DNA of 64,000 nucleotides from Sulfurospirillum diekertiae (lineage in GTDB: Bacteria; Campylobacterota; Campylobacteria; Campylobacterales; Sulfurospirillaceae), in the NCBI RefSeq assembly GCF_002309535.1, contig NZ_CP023275.1, positions 1,612,001 to 1,676,000 of the forward strand, written 5' to 3'. The notes under the pieces were generated by a model. That model saw only the letters and a list, made by a program, of their open reading frames with translations. It had not been told where the DNA came from and did not search any database. Shown one piece after another: positions 48,063 to 56,388 of this stretch; position 1 is the stretch's first letter, and each line of letters begins with the position of its first letter. A program made the position numbers and the translations under genes.

Positions 48063-49208
48063 CTAAATAGTTGTTTGATTCAGTGCTTGAAGCACGCTTA
48101 GCGCTTGTACATGCGCTTTCACGTCATGGGCACGTATAATACTTGCGCCATGCTCATACGCTTTAAGATGAAGCGCAAGCGTTCCTGGTAAACGCTCATC
48201 AATCGGTGTGGGTATGATCTTATCGATCATCGATTTGCGACTCGCTCCCACAAGAAGGGGATAGCCAAAATGTAAAAAGTGTTCATGGTGTTTGAGAAGT
48301 TGTAGATTATGTTCTAAGCTTTTTCCAAATCCAATGCCCACATCCAAAACAATCTTTTTTATACCAAATTGCTGTGCTTTTGCAATACGTTCTTCAAAAA
48401 AAGCATCGACTTCTAGCATAACATTATCATAGATAGGCTCATGTTGCATACTTTTAGGATCACCTTGCATATGCATTAAAATGACGGTTGCATCGTATTT
48501 TGCTGTAATACGAGCAACATCATCATTCGCAAGCGCTGTAATGTCATTAACAATACTAAAACCATGCGTCAAAGCATACTCCAAACACAATGGCGAATAG
48601 CTATCAAGTGAAAATTGTGCCTTTTCAAACAGCTTATGCATGAAAATCAGATCGATGATAGGCTTCACGCGCGAAAGCTCTTCTTCATCACTCACACCAA
48701 GACTTCCAGGACGGCTTGAAACACCGCCTAAATCAATCATGGTAGCACCCTCTTCTATCATGGTTTCAATATGTTTGAGTGCCGCTTCATCTTTAAAACG
48801 ACTGCCTTGAAAAAAGCTGTCTTCATTGGTGTTGATGATTCCCATCACTGTAAAATCATCTTTACATGTAAAGATCAATTCACTCAATTTTTGAGCAACC
48901 TCTTTTAAGCCAAAAGGTTGCATTTTCTCTTTACGTGCCAACTCTTTGAGCTGTTTATCATTCGCAATTAAAACCGCATCCACTAAAGAGACTTTACATG
49001 TAATGGTATCTTTGGGAACGGCAAGATCTGCCCCAATGGACAGCGCATCTTGTTTGAGAATGTTGGCAGCAGGTGCTTTTAAATCTTTGATGTAAATAAG
49101 ATTCAGATGTGTTTTAGGGGTTAAAAGAGCACTCCCTTCATGCGTAACACCAACCGTTTGAAACAATGCTTTAGCATCCAAGTGGGATGAAAGTTTATAC
49201 AGTTTCAT
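48063..49208 (-). CDS. folP: dihydropteroate synthase
   Basis: Joins pABA to the pterin diphosphate in folate synthesis; the sulfonamide target. The core is ordinary: MGIINTNEDSFFQGSR, GATMIDLGGVSSRPGS, NDITALANDDV, LDVGIGFGKSLEHN, and LVGASRKSMIDKI. The protein (381 aa) is about 100 residues longer than E. coli FolP; the extra part (residues 1-115) is N-terminal and of unknown fold, as in other Campylobacterota. It overlaps holB by 4 bases and carries two palindrome copies in the N-terminal extension. Confidence 0.95.
   Translation of the reverse strand: MKLYKLSSHLDAKALFQTVGVTHEGSALLTPKTHLNLIYIKDLKAPAANILKQDALSIGADLAVPKDTITCKVSLVDAVLIANDKQLKELARKEKMQPFGLKEVAQKLSELIFTCKDDFTVMGIINTNEDSFFQGSRFKDEAALKHIETMIEEGATMIDLGGVSSRPGSLGVSDEEELSRVKPIIDLIFMHKLFEKAQFSLDSYSPLCLEYALTHGFSIVNDITALANDDVARITAKYDATVILMHMQGDPKSMQHEPIYDNVMLEVDAFFEERIAKAQQFGIKKIVLDVGIGFGKSLEHNLQLLKHHEHFLHFGYPLLVGASRKSMIDKIIPTPIDERLPGTLALHLKAYEHGASIIRAHDVKAHVQALSVLQALNQTTI
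48861..48872. repeat. Palindrome TTTACATGTAAA, copy 17 (in folP)
   Basis: Perfect, 14 bp with C...G; encodes Phe-Thr-Cys-Lys in the non-conserved N-terminal part. Confidence 0.95.
48995..49004. repeat. Palindrome core TTACATGTAA (in folP)
   Basis: Matches 11 of 12 bases (TTTACATGTAAT); encodes Ile-Thr-Cys-Lys, 134 bp from copy 17. Confidence 0.9.
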
Positions 49209-49825
49209 CGATATTTTCTCAGCATGATTGAAAGCAAAAGTGAAGTTAAAATTGTTTGTCCTCGTGTATTGAGCTCAACAAGATGCAAAAGCTTTTGAAA
49301 ATGTTCCAATTCTTTTTCGCTAAATCGCAAATGGTGCTCGTTGATCGCTTCAAATACAATCGCTTGCACCAAATCTTTCAAAAAGTTTTTCTCTGCATTT
49401 TGGTGTTTCTGAATAAAAGGATAGATATCACCAAGATCAAGTTGTTTCAGGTTGAGTCCACTATGCGTTATCTCTTGTTCAATCACAAGCTCTTTTTGAA
49501 GTAAACGTGAACGAATCGTTGGTAAAAACGCTGTTTTAGAAGGAGCCACTACGATAAAAATAATGTGGCGAGGAGGCTCTTCCAAAATTTTAAGCAGTGC
49601 ATTTTGTGCTTCTACACGATACCCTTTTGCCACTAAAATAAGATATTTGTTAGCAGATTCTGCGATATACGCTTCTTTGATGACTTCTTTGGCGTCATCT
49701 ATCAAAAACTCATCTTTACAAAAGAAGAGATGGCGCTCTTTGGCGTATTGTTCTTGCAAACTCTCTTTTGCTTTTTCCACATTTTTACAGATTAAAATAT
49801 GGCTTAAGACCCCTTCGTCACTCAT
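49205..49825 (-). CDS. holB: DNA polymerase III subunit delta'
   Basis: 206 aa clamp-loader subunit. Seen: ILVAKGYRVEAQNALLKILEEPPRHIIFIVVAPSKTAFLPTIRSRLLQ, the NALLK-LEEPP and SRC-like patterns of the delta'/AAA family. Short compared with E. coli HolB (334 aa), as is usual in this phylum. I prefer the ATG at 49825 (MSDEGVLSHIL), 8 bases into the end of hobA; a longer frame to 49858 overlaps hobA more. Confidence 0.88.
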   Translation of the reverse strand: MSDEGVLSHILICKNVEKAKESLQEQYAKERHLFFCKDEFLIDDAKEVIKEAYIAESANKYLILVAKGYRVEAQNALLKILEEPPRHIIFIVVAPSKTAFLPTIRSRLLQKELVIEQEITHSGLNLKQLDLGDIYPFIQKHQNAEKNFLKDLVQAIVFEAINEHHLRFSEKELEHFQKLLHLVELNTRGQTILTSLLLSIMLRKYR

Positions 49826-50369
49826 TTTCAAAGGTAACCTCGGCAAAAAGCACGGCATCGATACTTTTATCGAGAAGTCTAAAAAGCTGAATTAATTTGA
49901 TATCCAAACTATCATCATCACTTAAAAGATAAAAGCTATTTTGGACATGTTCATCCATAATCCAAAGAAAGCTATCGTCTTTACGTTTGGCAATTTGCAT
50001 CTTGATGTCGCTGTTTTTGCCTACATAAAAGAAGGTATATCCACTTGGAAAGGCTTGGGAAAGCATATTTTCTAAAAGTTCAATATCTTCTTTGGTTTTA
50101 ACTTGATATAAATTGGGATAGAGCGTCTGCAGCGATAAAAATGGCAGAAGCGGTCTATTTTTTCGATGATTGTTGATGGCTCGCAACATATAGTGACAAA
50201 ACCACGCCCGATCATCATCGGTAATCACAATAAAAGTATGGCCATCAAGAAGATTTTTAAGCATGGAAGCAGCAAGAGGAACCCATTCGAACCTCTTCTC
50301 TTCCATCCAACTCATCGAAGAGCCATCTTTGCGTATCTCTTCTAGTGTCCATTTTAAAAATTGTTGCAT
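49818..50369 (-). CDS. hobA: DnaA-interacting replication initiation factor HobA
   Basis: 183 aa. It matches HobA, a factor found only in Campylobacterota that binds DnaA and promotes oriC complex assembly (structural analogue of DiaA). Seen: the N-terminal FLKWTLEEIRKDG-SSMSWMEEKRFEWVPLAASMLKNLLDG and DRAWFCHYMLRAINN, typical of the family. The place between lysC and holB matches Campylobacter (from memory) and strongly supports the call. Confidence 0.88.
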   Translation of the reverse strand: MQQFLKWTLEEIRKDGSSMSWMEEKRFEWVPLAASMLKNLLDGHTFIVITDDDRAWFCHYMLRAINNHRKNRPLLPFLSLQTLYPNLYQVKTKEDIELLENMLSQAFPSGYTFFYVGKNSDIKMQIAKRKDDSFLWIMDEHVQNSFYLLSDDDSLDIKLIQLFRLLDKSIDAVLFAEVTFENE

Positions 50370-50372
50370 AAA

Positions 50373-51575
50373 TTATTTATCCAATTGGTATGCGCTGTGC
50401 AATGCACGTACGGCTAATTCACCGTATTTTGCTTGAATAACCATAGAAATCTTAATTTCACTGGTACTGATCATCTCAATATTGATACCCTCTTTTGCCA
50501 TAACATCAAAGGCCTTGCACGCAACACCACTGTGTGATTTCATACCTACACCTACAATAGAAACTTTAACAATTTCACTATCATATTCCATGACATCACT
50601 GGCTCTAAGCTCGCTCATAGCAGCTTTTGTTATATCAAGCTCATTTTGAGGAACCGTAAAGCCAAGATTGGTGGTACCATCATGTCCCACATTTTGGATA
50701 ATCATATCAACGTTAACGTTACAATCAGAAAGTTTTTTGAAAATTTCAGCTGCAATACCAGGTTTGTCCGTAACACCACGAAGAGTGACTCTAGCTTGAT
50801 TTTTATCGAGTGCAATACCGCTAACTAATGGTTGTTCCATACTATTATCTTCCTTTGTAATAAGTGTTCCTTCATGGTTGTTAAAACTACTGCGTGTTAC
50901 AAGATTGACATTCAGTTTTTTTGCCATCTCAACCGAGCGGCTTTGAAGCACTTTCGCTCCAAGACTTGCAAGTTCTAACATCTCATCGTAACTGATTTTA
51001 TCCAGTTTTTTTGCCTTAGGTTCAATGCGAGGATCGGTGGTATAAACACCATCAACATCGGTGTAAATTTCACAAAGATCCGCCTCAAGTGCACCCGCAA
51101 TAGCCACAGCAGAAAGGTCACTGCCTCCACGTCCCAAGGTTGAAACCTCGCCCGCTTCCGTGACACCTTGAAAACCAGCCACCACGACAATTTTACCTGC
51201 TTTGAGTTCTTCTTGCATTTTGCTTGTATCAATGTATTCAATGTGTGCTTTGGTATGGATTTCATCGGTTACAATGCCAGCTCGTCTACCACTCATCGAA
51301 ACGGCAGCATAACCTTCTGCTTCAAGGGCAATAGCAAGAAGCGCACTCGTTACGCGCTCTCCAGAGCTGAGTAACATATCGACTTCACGATGGTTAGGCG
51401 TTTTACTAAAATAGCCTGCATAGTCTAATAGCTTATTGGTTTCACCACTCATCGCCGAAACGACAACGACAAGATCATGCCCTGCTTGTTTACTCTCAAT
51501 AACTCTTTTAGCAACAGCTTCAATGCGTTCGACATTACCAACACTTGTGCCGCCATACTTTTGAACGATCAACAT
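50373..51575 (-). CDS. lysC: aspartokinase
   Basis: 400 aa; phosphorylates aspartate at the head of lysine, threonine and methionine synthesis. Seen: the N-terminal VQKYGGTSVGNVERIEAVA, VVSAMSGETNKLLD, GRGGSDLSAVAIAGAL, TDVDGVYTTDPRI, and two C-terminal ACT domains (GVTDKPGIAAEIF..., VGVGMKSHSGVA...) for feedback control. Normal length. It lies 1 base after rppH and 3 bases before hobA, so they are one transcription unit. Confidence 0.97.
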   Translation of the reverse strand: MLIVQKYGGTSVGNVERIEAVAKRVIESKQAGHDLVVVVSAMSGETNKLLDYAGYFSKTPNHREVDMLLSSGERVTSALLAIALEAEGYAAVSMSGRRAGIVTDEIHTKAHIEYIDTSKMQEELKAGKIVVVAGFQGVTEAGEVSTLGRGGSDLSAVAIAGALEADLCEIYTDVDGVYTTDPRIEPKAKKLDKISYDEMLELASLGAKVLQSRSVEMAKKLNVNLVTRSSFNNHEGTLITKEDNSMEQPLVSGIALDKNQARVTLRGVTDKPGIAAEIFKKLSDCNVNVDMIIQNVGHDGTTNLGFTVPQNELDITKAAMSELRASDVMEYDSEIVKVSIVGVGMKSHSGVACKAFDVMAKEGINIEMISTSEIKISMVIQAKYGELAVRALHSAYQLDK

Positions 51576-51576
51576 T

Positions 51577-52047
51577 TTAAAGATACCCTTCTTTTTTGAA
51601 ATATTCTAACACCTGTTTATAGACGGGACGCTTGAAATAAGTAATGAAATCAAATACCTCTTCCAAACTAACAAATCGGTAGTCACAAAACTCTGGTTCT
51701 TTGGTAGCTATATTAATCTTTGCATCTTTTTTGAGTCTCACTAAAAAATACTTTTGGCTTTGTCCATCAAAAGGATACATTTTCTGAGCAATTTTTTGAG
51801 GGAAGTCGTATTGTAACCAGTGCGGATACTCTGCTATAATTTCGACATCACCTGTACCAATTTCTTCTTCAAGCTCTCGATAAAGAGCCTCTTGTGGTGT
51901 TTCTCCCTCATCAATTCCCCCTTGAGGAAATTGCCAAGCACCCTCTATATCGCTACGACTGGCAATAAAAAGTTGGCATTGAAAAGGGTATTTTGCAGAG
52001 ACAATCACAGCAGCAACATTAGGTCTGTATCGTTTTGGTGATTCCAT
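51577..52047 (-). CDS. rppH: RNA pyrophosphohydrolase (Nudix)
   Basis: 156 aa. Removes pyrophosphate from 5'-triphosphorylated RNA, starting decay, or hydrolyses dinucleoside polyphosphates. The Nudix box is complete: [34 protein letters not shown] and WQFPQGG match RppH/NudH. First gene of the lysC run. Confidence 0.93.
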   Translation of the reverse strand: MESPKRYRPNVAAVIVSAKYPFQCQLFIASRSDIEGAWQFPQGGIDEGETPQEALYRELEEEIGTGDVEIIAEYPHWLQYDFPQKIAQKMYPFDGQSQKYFLVRLKKDAKINIATKEPEFCDYRFVSLEEVFDFITYFKRPVYKQVLEYFKKEGYL

Positions 52048-52123
52048 AATTGCGCATTACCTCTATATTTTTGTTAAAATAGTATCTAAAAAGTCATTAA
52101 ACTTGCTTGATATAAGGAATTTC

Positions 52124-53179
52124 GTGTTAGCTTATCTGCATATCCCTTTTTGCGATAGTAAATGCCACTACTGCGCCTTTAACTCCTATGAGAACAAGGG
52201 TACACTGAAGCAAAACTATATGCACCATATCACCACCCAACTTCGTTTTGAACTTGAAAAGTTTAATGCCCAAAAAGAGAGTATTACCTCTCTTTTTATT
52301 GGGGGAGGAACTCCTTCAACCATTCCAGCTTCGTGGTATGAATCATTTTTTAAGATGATAACGCCCTATTTAAGCCACGATGCCGAAGTCACTTCTGAGG
52401 CAAACCCTCACTCTGCAACGCAAGAGTGGATAGCAGAAATGAAAACATTGGGCATCAATCGTCTTAGCTTTGGCGTACAGAGTTTTAATGAGCAAAAACT
52501 TACTTTTTTAGGTCGTAACCATTCACCCAAAATTGCACTTCAGGCCATTCATAACGCTTCAAAAGTTGGTATTCAAAATATTTCACTGGACCTTATTTAT
52601 GGCACAGCGTTGGACACACCTTCTTTACTTGAAAAAGACCTACATATTGCATCATCTTTGCCAATCAACCATTTAAGTGCTTATGCGCTTACACTAGAAG
52701 AAGCAACACCTTTTTACAAGAGAAATGATGTGACAAATGATTCAGAAGAACTGGCTAGATCATTTGTGCAAGCAATTATTCAAGCAGGATTCCCACAATA
52801 TGAAATCTCTAATTTTGGAAGATACCAAAGCATTCATAACAAAGGATATTGGGAGCATCAAGATTATCTAGGTATTGGGGCAGGAGCAGTAGGATTTTTA
52901 AAAAATAGGCGTTTTTACCCAAGCAAAGAGATTGAAGCCTATATACAAAATCCTCTTTTTCAAGAAGTTGAGACATTAAGGAGAGAAGACTTACACAATG
53001 AAACACTTTTTCTTGGCCTTCGAAGCAATATTGGTATTGTTTTAGACGAATTTAGCCCAAAAGAGCAAGAAAGAGTCAACCTTTTGATAAGAGAAAACAA
53101 GCTTACATGTAAAGATAATCGCGTCTTCAATAATGACTATTTTTTAAGCGATGAAATAGCCCTTTTTATTACTCAGTAG
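52124..53179 (+). CDS. hemW: radical SAM protein HemW (heme chaperone)
   Basis: 351 aa. The [4Fe-4S]/SAM motif CDSKCHYC (C-x3-C-x2-C) is 12 residues from the start (VLAYLHIPFCDSKCHYCAF), then GGGTPSTIP and SFGVQSFNEQKLTFLGR. HemW resembles HemN but acts as a heme chaperone, not as coproporphyrinogen oxidase. The GTG at 52124, preceded by AAGGA, gives the family N-terminus. It lacks HemN's C-terminal extension. It overlaps convergent kefB by 11 bases and carries a near-palindrome (LTCK). Confidence 0.9.
   Translation: MLAYLHIPFCDSKCHYCAFNSYENKGTLKQNYMHHITTQLRFELEKFNAQKESITSLFIGGGTPSTIPASWYESFFKMITPYLSHDAEVTSEANPHSATQEWIAEMKTLGINRLSFGVQSFNEQKLTFLGRNHSPKIALQAIHNASKVGIQNISLDLIYGTALDTPSLLEKDLHIASSLPINHLSAYALTLEEATPFYKRNDVTNDSEELARSFVQAIIQAGFPQYEISNFGRYQSIHNKGYWEHQDYLGIGAGAVGFLKNRRFYPSKEIEAYIQNPLFQEVETLRREDLHNETLFLGLRSNIGIVLDEFSPKEQERVNLLIRENKLTCKDNRVFNNDYFLSDEIALFITQ
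53103..53112. repeat. Palindrome core TTACATGTAA (in hemW)
   Basis: Matches 11 of 12 bases; encodes Leu-Thr-Cys-Lys near the end of the protein. Confidence 0.9.
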
Positions 53180-54779
53180 GATTTTCTTCGAGTGCGACAT
53201 GGAGAAGTGCTTTGGCCGCTTCTCTTCCTTCATTCACGATATGTTTAACTTCTAAAGCTTTCAGTAGTTTTTTCTCATCATAATCACTTGCTTTTGCAAC
53301 AATCTTAATCGGTGCATCAAATGACTTTAAAACCTCACACAGCAAGATCAATTTTTTTTCATTATTGATTGCAATAATGACCGATTTTGCATTTTCTACA
53401 AAAGCATTTTGCAGAATACTTTTTTCGGCAGCATTGCCAAAATAAACAGGCTCACCCCTATTTTGTCCTAGCTTAACCAGATTAATATCATGTTCTAAAA
53501 CAAGGTAATTCACATTCATCTTCTTAAGGCGATAAACAATTTCTTGTCCAAGTTTTCCATAACCACATACAATAATGTGATCTTTAATACCAGAGGAATG
53601 AATTTTAAAATCGCCATTGTCTGGCTCTTTAGTAATTGAATTTACAATCTTTTTCATATTTTTAAGAATAAAAGGTGTCATAACCATGGACAGCACAACT
53701 GTCACAATGAGAACTTGAGATGTATTGGTGCTTATCAAATGCGATGAGCTAGCTAGGGCTAAAATCGCTAAAGAGAACTCGCCTCCTTGACAGAGTGCCA
53801 ATCCGGTTTTAAGTGCAACTCTCCCACCTACTGAGAAAAATAAAATAGTAAAAACTACCAATGTTTTAAATGCCATCATGACACCTAAAAACAGTAAAAT
53901 CGTAGCGTAATTTTGTGCAATCAAACTAAGATCAATCTGCATTCCAACGGTGATAAAAAAAAGACCAAGGAGAATATCTCGAAAGGGGACAAGATCGGCT
54001 TCAATTTGATGTTTGTACTGTGTTTCAGACATCATCATACCTGCCAAAAAAGCCCCTAACGAGTATGAAAAGCCTAAAGAGTGAGATAAAAAAGAGGCAC
54101 CCACAACCAGTAATAACACTGATGCAATAAAAATTTCTTGGGTATCCGCCCAAACAACAAGCGATAAAAAGCGATTGAGTAGATATTTCCCAATGATAAA
54201 CATCAAGCCTAAAATAATCACTGCGCTGTAAAACGTTTGTAAAAGCAAAGAAGAAATAGAGCTGTTTTGATTGGAAAAGATATTAATCATCAATAAAATA
54301 GGAATGACCGCAATATCTTGAAACAAAAGAATTCCCAGTGCTTTACGTCCATAAATTGTGTGTATTGTTCCACTATCATTCAAAATTTTTAGAACAATGG
54401 CTGTTGATGAAAGTGCGAGGGCATAACCAATGATAATGGCACTTTTTTTCTCAATTCCAAAGAAATACTCAGCACCTAACGCAATGACACCTCCTACAAG
54501 TAAAACTTGTAAAAAACCATAAAAGAAAACATCCTTTTTCATACTCAAAAGATGTTTGATCGAAAATTCCAACCCAATTGTAAACATTAAAAAAACAATT
54601 CCAAACTCAGCAATTTGTGTCAAAGAATCATTATTGCGACCTAATTTATACATGTAGGCAATAGCAAACCCCGTAATGATATACCCAATAATCGTGGGAA
54701 TATTAAAACGCTTTAACAAAATGTTAAAAATCGTTGCTATGGCCGTTGCGCTTAAAATAATCGCTAATATATTATCCAC
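53169..54779 (-). CDS. kefB: CPA2-type cation:proton antiporter with TrkA-N domain (KefB-like)
   Basis: 536 aa. Around 12 membrane segments (residues 1-380) with the CPA2 pattern (IVFLMFTIGLEFSIKHLL; GYALALSSTAIVLKIL; GRKALGILLFQDIAVIPI). The C-terminal domain is a Rossmann TrkA-N fold (IIVCGYGKLGQEIVYRL). Exchanges K+ (or Na+) for protons at the inner membrane. Starts 2 bases after hspR, as in the Campylobacter hspR-kefB order. Confidence 0.9.
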   Translation of the reverse strand: MDNILAIILSATAIATIFNILLKRFNIPTIIGYIITGFAIAYMYKLGRNNDSLTQIAEFGIVFLMFTIGLEFSIKHLLSMKKDVFFYGFLQVLLVGGVIALGAEYFFGIEKKSAIIIGYALALSSTAIVLKILNDSGTIHTIYGRKALGILLFQDIAVIPILLMINIFSNQNSSISSLLLQTFYSAVIILGLMFIIGKYLLNRFLSLVVWADTQEIFIASVLLLVVGASFLSHSLGFSYSLGAFLAGMMMSETQYKHQIEADLVPFRDILLGLFFITVGMQIDLSLIAQNYATILLFLGVMMAFKTLVVFTILFFSVGGRVALKTGLALCQGGEFSLAILALASSSHLISTNTSQVLIVTVVLSMVMTPFILKNMKKIVNSITKEPDNGDFKIHSSGIKDHIIVCGYGKLGQEIVYRLKKMNVNYLVLEHDINLVKLGQNRGEPVYFGNAAEKSILQNAFVENAKSVIIAINNEKKLILLCEVLKSFDAPIKIVAKASDYDEKKLLKALEVKHIVNEGREAAKALLHVALEENPTE

Positions 54780-54781
54780 AC

Positions 54782-55156
54782 CTATTCCCCAAATAAAATA
54801 ATCTCATAACTATTTTTATGTTTAACCAACGGATTTTTGGTTTGTGTACTTTTTTTAGTTAGCCCACTCAGCTCTAGTCGTAAATTTTCAACCAACAATT
54901 CAAAATCATCAATTTTGTCTTTCAACTGCATGATAATATCAACACCTGCAAGATTCACACCAAGATCACGTGTGAGTCGTTGAATCATTTTGATCTTATC
55001 AATATCGCGTTGTGAATAAAGACGCATTTTCCCATCGGTTCTTGAAGGTCTAACCAATCCTTCCCTTTCATACTGACGAAGCGTTTGAGGATGAATCGTT
55101 AAAACTTTTGCGACTACACTAATCAAATAAACAGGTTCTTCATAATCATGGTGCAT
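54782..55156 (-). CDS. hspR: heat-shock repressor HspR (MerR family)
   Basis: 124 aa. N-terminal MerR winged helix (YLISVVAKVLTIHPQTLRQYEREGLVRPSRTDGKMRLYSQRDIDKIKMIQRL), then a short helical dimerisation part. HspR represses dnaK and cbpA operons in Helicobacter and Campylobacter, with DnaK as co-repressor in the known cases. HAIR-like sites are seen upstream of hrcA and cbpA here. The ribosome site lies in a small hairpin just before the ATG, and the leader carries copy B of the repeated element. Confidence 0.92.
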   Translation of the reverse strand: MHHDYEEPVYLISVVAKVLTIHPQTLRQYEREGLVRPSRTDGKMRLYSQRDIDKIKMIQRLTRDLGVNLAGVDIIMQLKDKIDDFELLVENLRLELSGLTKKSTQTKNPLVKHKNSYEIILFGE

Positions 55157-55170
55157 AAGAGGCTCCTCTT
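55157..55170 (-). promoter_or_regulatory. Hairpin covering the hspR ribosome site
   Basis: AAGAGGAGCCTCTT on the minus strand, a palindrome directly before the ATG, includes the GAGGAG ribosome site. The site could be masked at low temperature and opened by heat, but stability has not been calculated. Confidence 0.45.
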
Positions 55171-55186
55171 TTTTATTCCTAAATTC

Positions 55187-55279
55187 TTAACACGCTTTTA
55201 AAGCAAAGCTTCTCAAGCTACGCTAACGCTGAGTTTTCTTCGGCAGAAAGCCCACGCACCTTTGGCGCTTAGATTTTTT
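55187..55279 (-). repeat. Leader element, copy B (upstream of hspR)
   Basis: About 90 bases on the minus strand, roughly 80 percent identical by eye to copy A. It shows GCGCC-AAA-GGTGC and TTTCT-GCCGA-AGAAA hairpins; the second keeps pairing despite a base change relative to copy A. It lies in the cbpA-hspR gap. Confidence 0.7.
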
Positions 55280-55333
55280 ACAAATCGAGTTTTGCAAGCA
55301 GTCTAAGCATTACACACATTTATCACACAAAAT

Positions 55334-56239
55334 TTATTGCGGTAGTTTTGCTTCCATCATTGCTTTAAGATCACTGTCTAATGAAGCAAGCGGAGGTAAA
55401 ACAATGTTGGCAACAAGGTACAAATCGCCTTTTGATTGATTTTTGCGATTGAGTGCGCCATACTCTTTTACTCTAAATTTTTGTCCGTTTTTCGTATCTT
55501 CTTTGACTTTTAATGTAATCTCTTTATAGAGCGTATCAACGGCTATTTTACCGCCAAAAAGTGCTGTTTTAAGAGGAATATCGATGCTCTTAACCAAATC
55601 ATCTCCATCACGTGTGTATTCAGGACTATCAGCAACTTCCACACTTAAGATTAAATCACCTTTTTGACCTTGATACGATTTACCTTTGTCTTTAACACGC
55701 ATCTTTTCACCATTTTTAATGCCTGCAGGAATCTTCACATCAAAGCTGTCATTGTTGTAGGAGAGTGAGTGCTTTCCACCCAAAATAGCAACATTAAAAG
55801 GAATAATAATTTTGGCGCTTACATCCAAATCAGGTTCACTATAACCTCCAAATCCACCGCCGAAACCTGCATTGCCAAAACCACCGAATCCACCTTGTCC
55901 AGCACGTCCACCGCTACTAAAACCACCAAATCCGCCGCCACCGCCGAAGATACTGCGCAAGATATCGTCTAAATTAGCACCACCACCTTGTGAATTGGCA
56001 AAATCATGGAAATTTTGGCCGCCAAACATGTTATCGCCATATTGATCGTATTGTTGGCGTTTTTGAGCATCACTCAAAATTTCATACGCAGCGTTAATCT
56101 CTTTAAATTTTTCTTCTGCCCCTGCATCTTTATTAATGTCTGGGTGATATTTGCGAGCTAAACGTCGATAGGCTTTTTTGATCTCTTCCGCACTTGCGTC
56201 TTGAGAGACGTCTAAGGTCTCATATAAACTCTTACTCAT
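55334..56239 (-). CDS. cbpA: DnaJ-like co-chaperone CbpA
   Basis: 301 aa. J domain at 1-70 ([52 protein letters not shown] with the HPD motif), a long Gly/Phe region (about 80-145), then two beta-rich client-binding domains without the zinc fingers of classical DnaJ; so CbpA-type. The ATG at 56239 is the family start. Upstream of hspR with a 177-bp gap. Its promoter overlaps a HAIR-like site. Confidence 0.93.
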   Translation of the reverse strand: MSKSLYETLDVSQDASAEEIKKAYRRLARKYHPDINKDAGAEEKFKEINAAYEILSDAQKRQQYDQYGDNMFGGQNFHDFANSQGGGANLDDILRSIFGGGGGFGGFSSGGRAGQGGFGGFGNAGFGGGFGGYSEPDLDVSAKIIIPFNVAILGGKHSLSYNNDSFDVKIPAGIKNGEKMRVKDKGKSYQGQKGDLILSVEVADSPEYTRDGDDLVKSIDIPLKTALFGGKIAVDTLYKEITLKVKEDTKNGQKFRVKEYGALNRKNQSKGDLYLVANIVLPPLASLDSDLKAMMEAKLPQ

Positions 56240-56269
56240 GACTTTAACCTTGTATAAATATTTATAGTG

Positions 56270-56299
56270 ATTATAACACAAAACTTTAGTCTAGGTCAA
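56270..56299 (-). promoter_or_regulatory. sigma-70 promoter of cbpA-hspR
   Basis: On the minus strand TTGACC (56299-56294), an 18-base spacer, TATAAT (56275-56270), 31 bases before the ATG. Confidence 0.7.
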
Positions 56300-56304
56300 T
56301 CAAC
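56284..56304. promoter_or_regulatory. HAIR-like operator for HspR
   Basis: CTTTAGT-N7-AATCAAC on the plus strand: 11 of 14 matches to CTTGAGT-N7-ACTCAAG with exact spacing, overlapping the -35 box of cbpA. Suggests autoregulation of the cbpA-hspR operon. Confidence 0.6.
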
Positions 56305-56351
56305 TTACTCCCCGTTTTCTTAATATTTACTTTATATTTACCTCTCTCCCT

Positions 56352-56357
56352 TATAAT
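56352..56357 (+). promoter_or_regulatory. -10 box of htrA
   Basis: TATAAT 32 bases before the htrA ATG. The gap also holds the divergent cbpA promoter and HAIR-like site, so HspR could affect both sides. Confidence 0.55.
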
Positions 56358-56388
56358 GCTTACTAAGAAACTATTAAGGAGTTTATCC

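Noticed and set aside
56356..56388. HtrA start at 56356
   Set aside because: It would put 11 residues before the signal peptide; the ATG at 56389 has an AAGGAG ribosome site.
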